Translations under genes and position numbers: made by a program | Notes under the pieces: model-generated | Database searches by the model: none | What the model was told of the DNA's origin: nothing | The model's input: the letters and a program-made list of their open reading frames with translations, nothing else | In this document: one piece after another, positions 56,890 to 64,000 of the stretch | Numbering within the stretch: the stretch's first letter is position 1 | Layout of the letters: the number at the start of each line of letters is the position of its first letter | From: Pocillopora verrucosa | Taxonomy: Eukaryota; Cnidaria; Anthozoa; Scleractinia; Pocilloporidae | Assembly (NCBI RefSeq): GCF_036669915.1 | Contig: NC_089318.1 | Coordinates: 17,844,512-17,908,511 of the forward strand | Reading direction: 5' to 3' | Length of the DNA: 64,000 bases

Positions 56890-58734
56890 AAAAAATAATT
56901 ATTCCGCGTAAGTTTAGGTCAAAAGACATTTGTTCTTCCATTTAAGTGCTTAACAGTCAAAGATAAAAAGAGAAAACAATGGGATGACTAGTTTTCTTAA
57001 ATTTTTTTATATGTTGCCATGAACGATAGAACAGGTGGCTATGACCACAACCAGGCTTATACAAATATTACAACAAAAATTTCAGATTTGCAGTAAGACC
57101 ACTAATGAGGGGTTTGAAAGCAGTGGCCACTGAACCCCATTTATAATCAACAATGTCTAATTGCTTAATAACTATTTCACGGGTTAGGTGCAATTACTTT
57201 TAAGACTAATAACTTTTTACGAAGACTCTGAAGTCAGGGAAGTATGTCACCATTTTATGCAGTGCAAAACTGTTATTTATTTTACCTTTGTGGTAACTGG
57301 ATTATAATTATTTATCTTGAAGTACTATCTTCAAAGATAAGGATGGAAGGTGCTTTCTGCGAATCGTCATTTCTCTAACGGGAGACAGTTGACCTTTTCT
57401 ATGGAATCTGCTCACCCTCCACCTATTGCAAAATGACTATTGATGGAATGAGTCCTTTGTAGCTTTTTATCTCCCAATGACTTTATTGAACTTTCATATA
57501 ATTATTATACAAAGTCAGTATAAAGAGTTGAAAAAAAAAAAAGAGCAAGATAGAAAGCTGTTACCCTTGGTCAACTAGACTAAGTGTGCAATTAAGAAAT
57601 ATCAGATACAATTTACATAGAGTGTATGACAACTAAGAACCATTTAGAGTAAAAACATTTATCACTTTATTTCAATTTACCCTGTGAATAAATTATTGTT
57701 AGCTTGGCCTTCACCTTTATGGAGATGTTAAACTTGGTTCAGGTAGGCTTACAATGAGAAATGATATAGATCTTGAACAAAAGGCAAATTCTTTTGGTGG
57801 TGGCCCAGAATATTAAGATGTTAAATGGTATTTCAGGGTTGTAGATAAGAGCCGGCAGCTGGCGAATTACACCGGCTTCTTTGCAAGGTTTCACTGGCTA
57901 CTTTCATTGCTCTGAGAGCCTGTACAGAGATGATGTTTATCAGGTCTAAACTTGGGCTCAATAAAAATATAAATTTGCACTGCCTATCTTTTCTGAAAAC
58001 ATAAAAAGACTTCTGACTCAAGGTTAGTTTAAAAACATTCTGATGGGGACTGTCTTTTTGACAAATCTTACTGTGGTGGCAGGAAAGTACAAATGATATG
58101 ATGTTTTGTCCACCATATTGGATTTCGAGATATGAATATCATTTATTCTTTACCTTTAAAAAAGCTCTGGCTACTTAAAACCTTAAAGAAAACCCTGGTA
58201 TTTGATGTGGACAAAGTAATATGTGGTTTCATGTCATTTCATCGGAAACAACCAATTGTCATTTTTACATCTCATTTAGGTGTAAAAAATGGCTTAGTTG
58301 TTTTCCACAACTCTAACAAGCTAACTAGTGCTCCATTCACTCCTATTCTTCAAGATTTGAGATATTTATATCTCCTCCACACTTCCATGTTTTCCTTTGC
58401 ACAATAGATAAACTGTAGTATTGCAGGGGCAGATCACACGCACACACAAACACACACAACAACCAGTTGAGAAGTCATAAGTAACCCTGTAGTTGCCAGA
58501 ATTTTAATGCCACACAAGAAAAACAAAACCCACTTGTCTGTTGGGGTGGAAGGTCCTGACCACTCCAATCCTCCCTTGGTATCAGTTACAGTATTGCTAC
58601 TCTGTGAAGAGAACTCTCCCTGACCAATATGTCTGTCCATTCTCATCACCCACTTTCTTAGTAATGTATTGAAAGTGTGAGATCCTACATCTATGTGTTT
58701 ATCATTTCTGGAGAACTAAGAAAGGTGAGAGAAG
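56890..58734. other. Intergenic, 3' ends of PH gene and THUMPD3
   Basis: No gene supported on either strand. Several AATAAA hexamers on the plus strand (for example near 57687 and 57960) could end the PH transcript. A short CACACA-rich tract lies at about 58437-58460. Confidence 0.5.
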
Positions 58735-58870
58735 AGGTGTAGAGTCCCAAATGAGAAACTGGGGCCACACTTGGGCCACTTTAGGAAGATTTGCCCAGGA
58801 CAGAACCCGATGGAGGACGGAAGTGGTTAATGGCCTATGCTCCAACCGGAGCTAAGGGCGAAACAACAAG
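58735..58870 (+). mobile_element. LINE ORF remnant
   Basis: One frame reads GHTWATLGRFAQDRTRWRTE, then VVNGLCSNRS before a stop. The pattern W-L-AQDR-RWR-V resembles the C-terminal end of endonuclease/reverse-transcriptase ORFs of non-LTR elements. Only about 45 codons survive. Confidence 0.4.
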
Positions 58871-59050
58871 AAAGGTGAGATCTTGAACAATTTATAGTGG
58901 ATTGATAAGTAATACTCCTCCATTGTATTAAGACTTTTCTGTAGTACCAGAACAGTTCTCCTGAAATAAAAACAACCCATTTGCCAAAGACACCCTCAGG
59001 ATTCAACTTCATGTAATGCAAACATTGTTAACCAGCCACAGTATTTCTCA

Positions 59051-61496
59051 CTATTTAGTCCTGGTAAGAACATATATTCCTGCTTTGAGACCTCCTATGT
59101 TGATCCACAAAGTCAAATCTTTCTTCCACTGTCTTGAACTGTTCACTGCTTTCCACATCACTTTCTTATCCTGAGTCAGAAGTACAGCCCTTCCACTTCC
59201 TACTGAACACACCCTGGCCATTTCCTCCAGAGCTTTGGGATACAGTTTCCAGTTTTCATGCTTGGAACCACTTCTCTTCCCAAAAGGCAAATCAGAGATG
59301 AATACATCAATGCTGTTGGCCTTCAAGGGAAGATTGCACACATCCCATTGAAAAATATCCAGGGGAAGAGTCTTCCTGCATTAAAAAGTAGTGGAAACTC
59401 TATTAATCTCAAGTAGTGCATACTGATCACAGACAACCTGGCAACATTCCCTACCCATTTTACTCTCAAGATCTCATTGGAAATTCTCCTTTCCATCTGC
59501 CATACAGTTCTTATGATGTTATTTCTAAGAATTTGGTATTGGATCAACTAACAATTCCCTAGTTGATAATTTTCTTTATTCTCATCACTTAACACTGTAT
59601 AGATATTGTAAGGAGAAATTCTGTCTCTGTCAGAATCTTTTTTCACCATTTTCAACAACTATCTTTGAAAATATTTTTTTCAAGGGAAAGGATTATTATT
59701 GGTAATAGCCTAATATTCCTTATATTTTCAATCAATAATTAATTATTTAATTATAACCATTCTCAATTGTCTGGCAGCCTTGAAGTACACAGTCTGTACA
59801 GCTGAAGCACTTACTTTTTCTCCAACTGTAGTTCAACCACATTCTGTACATTAGCCAAGGTCCTGGCAGGAGCTAATTCGTGATGGTCTCCGCACAGGTG
59901 AAAAGATGTGGGCCAACTGAGAGAAGCCTCTATTGGAATGGAGCCTCCTCCACACATTGGATCACACACCACATCACCTACATAAAGAAACAGTAATCAA
60001 CTCAGTTTCTCACCTCAGTTGTTGTGAATTGGCAACTGTATAGAGTTTCTAAGATTGACATTTCCAGTGTTAGCCCTGTAAATTAATTTGTTCAGGTGTC
60101 CCTGACTCAAGTGTGTTCCTAAATTCCAAGAGGATCTTGGTACTTTAGTAGCTACTCTTAACCCTTTACCTCCCAGATCAAATTTGTAATTTTTCTTACT
60201 GTCAACCATACAATTCATATAATGTTAGTTCAGAGAATTTAGTATTGGGTCAACCAAATTTATCCCCAAATTGATATTTTTCTTTATTCTTATCACTTAT
60301 CTGGTTGATATTGTATTGATATTGTGAGGAGAAATTCTGTCTTGGTCACTCATGGGAGTTAAAGGGTTAACAAGTTGCAAGTATGTCCATTGGTTAGAAT
60401 GACATATGGAGAGGCAAAATTAATTCTACACTTAGGAAAGTAGGAGAAGAGAAAAACATATTTCCTAAAATTGAGCATGAGAGTGACAACCTCCCACTTC
60501 TGCATGCTACAATTAACATGTTTTAAGCTCATAAATTAAAAAGAAAAGTGAAAGGTAATTAATAAAGAGATGTTCTCTACCTGGCTTAATATTTGCCAGT
60601 GAAAGCATACAATAGGCTATTGATGACTTTAAGTTCGTTGGACCAAAGTGAGCAATATTCCGTTTTCCTCTACTTTCCTTAGTCAGGGCGATACCGATGA
60701 CAACACTGTTGTCGACAATGTGGAGAAGTACTTCGATGTCTGGATGGCTAAGGTCTACTCGCCAGCCAAACCCATCGTTTATTCCACCACCAAATTTAGC
60801 TGCAGCCTCTTGGGACGAGAAGCTATGGTTATTGCCAGTGCGTGTACATGTGACACGGAATCGCGGTAAAACCAGCTGATCTGCAACCTCTAGAGGTTTA
60901 GCGCTTGTAGATGTCGATGCTACCCCAAGATCAACACTTGAGGGCAAAACAGTTTCTTCAGAACCATCCTCCTCACTTGCCTTCGGCTCTCCAGAATTTT
61001 CATTTCCGTGTTTCATTCTTTTCACTGGAGCTTCACTTTCATCCTCCATCTCCTCGGCCACAGACTCGTTACCTTCTTTCGAGCTTCCTTCACCATTCTT
61101 TACAGTTACAAAACCATCGCGATTACAATTCAAATCATCATTTTCGTTTTTAAAAATTGCTCCCGAATATCCTTTAAATTGCTTCCACATGAAAAGACTC
61201 GATTTCCAGTCAAGAGCTTGCGGTAGTTTGTAAAGCTTTTCAAGAATATCTGGACTGTGGCAATCAAAGCCTTCGCTACTGTCTTCTTGAAATTCCTTGA
61301 CTACGACAAACAAGTGCTCAACAGATCGTAAGGACTTCAACTGTGTAAACGAATTCGTTGGAATGTCAAAGTATATACGTCCCCTTCCTTTCCTTACAGA
61401 CTTGCATCCTAGCTTTTCTTCGCACTCCTCTGCGGCCACGGACTCCAAACCGGTAGTTACCGTTGCACATATATCTACACTTACAATGTCCGCCAT
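59051..61496 (-). CDS. THUMPD3: THUMP domain-containing protein 3, tRNA (guanine-N2-) methyltransferase
   Basis: AdoMet-dependent enzyme that, with TRMT112 in animals, methylates guanine 6 (and 7) of tRNAs. Three exons on the minus strand (61496-60581, 59977-59815, 59375-59051) give 467 residues with matching phases. ATG 61496 lies in CAAGATGGCGGA and starts MADIVSVDICATVTTGLE. Upstream in-frame codons exist, but the TISU-like context and the family N-terminus favour this start. The THUMP/ferredoxin-like part includes GRIYFDIP, LRSVEHLFVVV, FRVTC and HFGPTNLKSSIAY. Methyltransferase motif I is DPMCGGGSIPIEA (from residue 311) and motif IV is SDLPFGKR (387-394). The end AVLLTQDKKVMWKA and NIGGLKAGIYVLTRTK match the human C-terminal fold. 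A charged Glu/Lys-rich linker at about 165-215 is less conserved. Human carries a longer tail. Two TTAA-type MITE copies sit in its introns. Confidence 0.94.
59454..59630. mobile_element. Diverged TTAA-type MITE in THUMPD3 intron 2
   Basis: Interior matches the family (CTCAAGATCTCATTGG, GAATTTGGTATTGGATCAAC, AAGGAGAAATTCTGTCTC); termini lost. Confidence 0.5.
60158..60370. mobile_element. TTAA-type MITE, full-length copy in THUMPD3 intron 1
   Basis: TTAACCCTTTACCTCCCAGA at the left and GGGAGTTAAAGGGTTAA at the right, 213 bp; very close to 19097-19308 in length and interior. Confidence 0.75.
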
Positions 61497-61500
61497 CTTG
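61489..61500 (-). promoter_or_regulatory. TISU-like element at THUMPD3 start codon
   Basis: CAAGATGGCGGA, matching SAASATGGCGGC at all but the last base, surrounds the chosen ATG. TISU elements combine a YY1 site with a start codon that works with very short 5' leaders. This suggests transcription begins only a few tens of bases upstream. Confidence 0.55.
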
Positions 61501-61760
61501 CGCACGAGGCAGGCTGTAAATGCTTTATGTAATAAGCTTGTCACGTACCTGTGGAGAAAAAACATGACAACACGAACTGCATGGCGTTTGGAGTTGCAGT
61601 TCACAAGCCAATGTTTCGGGCAAAAAGGAAGAAATTGTTTTTATGGCGTAATAGGCAATCTATCCCTTTGCTCAAATATTTGACTTCTGTTGATAGATTA
61701 CTGTTGCTTATTTGAATCCTAATGTTATCGCACCAGTACTGCTGGACGCCTCAATTGTTA

Positions 61761-62125
61761 GGGACCTTAAGCAAACCACGACGGCGACGTCAACGAGGAC
61801 ACGGAAAAACAAAAGATCTAGTTGGTAGAACAATAGCTCAGCACGTGCGTTTTAAAACTTTGTACATTTCTTAGCCGGCCTATGCAAAACAACACGTGAA
61901 ATCACTACAATTTGCGTTGTCTGCGAACCGAAACCGTGACGGCATATTATATTAATTTCCATTTGGAACTCAAAGCTTCGTTTATACGTTATGCTGAAGT
62001 TGAGTTGTGGCGCCCTGTGCGACGGTAAACACATGCAGTCATTTTTTAAATTCTAATTAAAGGCAGAAATTCATTTTTTAATCGTAGTCTTCCTTGGTGT
62101 TGCCGTCCTGACTGCTCAAGGTCCC
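61761..62125. mobile_element. MITE with GGGACCTTRAGCA inverted termini
   Basis: Left GGGACCTTAAGCAAACCACG; the complement of the right end is GGGACCTTGAGCAGTCAGGA. Shared GACGGC follows both. No ORF. It lies between THUMPD3 and EEF1G, about 260 bp upstream of the THUMPD3 ATG. Confidence 0.6.
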
Positions 62126-62674
62126 TGATGATAAGACGTGGATTGCAGACTGTGTAATTTGTTTGTTTGCTTTTATTAAACTGTGATTTTGCATATAATC
62201 AAGGTGTGTACACCTTTCTCTTACTCTTTGGTTAACGTTGAAACGGTTTCCAATTTCTGGACACCACATGACGTAATTTTACGAATTTCTTTCGAGCACG
62301 TTACCTAACAACAATTCGGACAAAATCGCAGACTCAAGTTTCTCGAGCACGTGGAGATTAGCCTCACGCGGCAAGATGGAGATCGATGAGCGCAGGTTTA
62401 ACTAAAATTTTCCTTAGTGTTAAAACTGCATCACCAAACTTGCAAGAAATTTGGTGTCATTCTTGCCGAACCAGTCACACTCACACCTTACTACACAAGC
62501 TTAATCCCCAACTACAGTGTGACCTGTGTACAGCCGCCCCCAACCCCCTTAAAGAAAATCAAGAAGTGGGGGGGGGGGGGGTGGCGGCGGCGGCTGGCTG
62601 TACATAGGCCACAGCAGTGCAGTGTAGCAAAAAATGGCCAAAAACTATAATCAAGACTGCTCTGGGACAATTCA
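62126..62674. other. Spacer upstream of THUMPD3 and 3' of EEF1G
   Basis: No gene supported. GCAAGATGGAGATCGATGAG at about 62371 looks like a start context (MEIDERR, possible donor after GCGCAG), but no second exon was found. A poly-G run lies at 62567-62581. Confidence 0.35.
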
Positions 62675-62680
62675 TTTATT
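62675..62680 (-). terminator. EEF1G poly(A) signal AATAAA
   Basis: TTTATT on the plus strand reads AATAAA on the minus strand, 30 nt after the EEF1G stop. A very short 3' UTR suits a highly expressed translation factor. Confidence 0.6.
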
Positions 62681-62710
62681 CATTTAAATTTTGGTTACAA
62701 ATGTAACAAT

Positions 62711-63680
62711 CTATTTAAAGATCTTTCCCTGGTTGACCTTCTTTCCGCCAAAATCTCCTTCCCACGCCATGTACTCATTAACAAGCTTCTTGTGTTCTGG
62801 ATTATCTGCATCCAATTTGGTAAACTTGTATGATGGAGAGTCAACTGCCCAGTCATCATTCAGCTACAAAAGAAAAACATTAAATTTTGGTAAATGGAAG
62901 GAGGAAGGGTCAAACATTTTATGGGAAACTATGGTACAGACAGTTGTGGAATACAACTAAGATGGTGCCCCTCATACAAGTATTAAATAGATTTCCACAC
63001 CATTGTTCAGTCCACTACTCTACAATACAAATAATCATTGGGGCTTTTTACTTGGATGCAATGCAGCCTATGAATAACAATTTTTTTCAGTTCATATAAA
63101 ACAAAATTAAACAAATATCAAGCAATGAAAAATTCCTGAAATTGCTTTTCACTCCCTGTTTCCAAGGCCAATTTATACTAAGGGCAGTCCCTGCTTATCA
63201 GTGAAGTCCATTAGCAAGTATTTCACAAGCCTAGCCATTCAAAATTTTGACCTCCTGTGTATTTTAATACAAGCTCTGGGAGGGTAGTCAGGCATCAATG
63301 TTAAACAGCAGGCAGGATTTATACAAACTGTTCTAAAAAACAAAACAAAACAAATATAGTGGAAAGAAATTTTAAAACCTACATCAAAGGCAAGCTTTTG
63401 CGTGCGGCAGATCCAAACACCCGAAATAGAGATATTTCCATCCTCTCCAAATATAATTACACTGGCAAATGCTGTCTTGCGAAGTTTCTCTATGCGCTGA
63501 AACATTCCACTGACCAAGTTACAGGACATAAAGATTCTCTTCAGTTCATCGTCATACATGTACTCTGCCAACCAAATGGAATAATCTTCCTTGTTAAAAT
63601 GTTCCCAAAAGTATGGGATGGCTTCAGTAACAGTGTCTTTGTTGGAGTACACACGTTTAAAAGCATCCATGTCAAATGAG
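62711..63680 (-). CDS. EEF1G: Elongation factor 1-gamma, C-terminal two exons (5' partial)
   Basis: Gamma subunit of the eEF1B guanine-exchange complex that recharges eEF1A. Two minus-strand exons are present: 63680-63383 and 62863-62711 (stop TAG). The first encodes the EF1G C-terminal domain with FDMDAFKRVYSNKDTV, IPYFWEHFNKEDYSIW, FMSCNLVSGMFQRIEKLRK and ASVIIFGEDGNISISGVW. The second encodes AVDSPSYKF and ends VNQGKIFK, as in human. Acceptor TTTTTCCTCAG precedes 63680. No further EF1G exon is found up to 64000, so the GST-like N-terminal domain and linker lie outside the window. The gene is likely intact. It would be transcribed towards THUMPD3, in the same orientation. Confidence 0.95.
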
Positions 63681-63809
63681 CTGAGGAAAAACACAAAGGC
63701 AACAATTAATTATGAGTATCAGAGGTGATCTTTGCACACAAATAAATGTGATAATCTTGCTCTCCAAGATTCTTTCAAGCGATTAATTTTCCCTTTACTC
63801 AAACAACTA

Positions 63810-63965
63810 ATGTGGGAAGATGACTACAATTCTGATCCATTTGCTGGCATAGATGTGGACTTGCTTTACGCCGATAGTTTCGAACAGCAACAAGCAGAAA
63901 TTGACCCAGAAAGCTATGAGAATCTCTTTGGAGATAGCGATAGCAAGGACTTTTATGGCTTTTAA
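63810..63965 (+). CDS. Unidentified acidic 51-residue ORF inside EEF1G intron
   Basis: ATG at 63810 to TAA at 63963-63965; the frame is open upstream to 63732. The peptide is strongly acidic (WEDDYNSDPFAGIDVDLLY, then EIDPESYENLFGDSDS) and ends DFYGF. AATAAA follows 2 nt after the stop (63967-63972). It lies antisense to EEF1G within the intron upstream of exon 63680-63383. The composition looks like a real protein C-terminus rather than random frame. No promoter or upstream exon is visible. It could be a last exon, a retrocopy 3' end or a transposon protein tail. Family not recognised. Confidence 0.3.
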   Translation: MWEDDYNSDPFAGIDVDLLYADSFEQQQAEIDPESYENLFGDSDSKDFYGF

Positions 63966-64000
63966 CAATAAACACTGACTTTATCAGATGTTCACGTGAA

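Noticed and set aside
61497..61604. Longer N-terminus for THUMPD3 from an upstream ATG
   Set aside because: The TISU-context ATG at 61496 fits the family; upstream residues look like untranslated sequence.
62371..62650. Plus-strand gene beginning MEIDERR with Gly-rich frame downstream
   Set aside because: No convincing second exon; the downstream open frames run through a poly-G tract.

Overview
The window is animal nuclear DNA: AT-rich, with intron-dense genes using GT-AG introns and metazoan gene families. The best fit is a cnidarian, probably an anthozoan such as a stony coral. I infer this from a polycystin combining discoidin, REJ, GAIN/GPS, PLAT and channel domains, from the very high intron number in a conserved gene, and from interspersed MITE and SINE families resembling those I know from coral DNA. 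The species cannot be fixed from sequence alone.

Layout, left to right. (1) <815-13239, plus: the last 16 exons of a polycystin-1-like receptor-channel whose 5' end lies outside the window. (2) 13240-16624: intergenic, with a 264-bp foldback insertion flanked by a 13-bp duplication and a possible bidirectional promoter marked by two opposed ATGGCGGC motifs. (3) 16625-50783, plus: ANAPC1, the APC/C scaffold, reconstructed here as 59 phase-compatible exons (1847 residues). Its introns hold most of the mobile elements: TTAA-flanked MITEs, tRNA-type SINEs, a LINE fragment, and a roughly 540-bp (GGTTTT)n array. (4) 51700-53268, plus: an intronless, full-length POLE2, with an E2F-type site just upstream of the start. 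(5) 54450-56889, plus: a five-exon gene for a PH-domain protein with a Pro/Tyr/Gly-rich tail. (6) 61496-59051, minus: THUMPD3, a tRNA guanine-N2 methyltransferase, three exons. (7) 63680-62711, minus: the last two exons of EEF1G. An unexplained plus-strand acidic ORF lies in the adjoining EEF1G intron.

The genes do not form an operon. ANAPC1 and POLE2 are tandem neighbours on one strand and both serve the cell cycle (mitotic ubiquitination and leading-strand replication). THUMPD3 and EEF1G are translation-related. The polycystin and PH genes are unrelated to these. Exon boundaries were called by hand from splice signals, reading phase and remembered similarity to the human proteins; none has been checked against transcripts.
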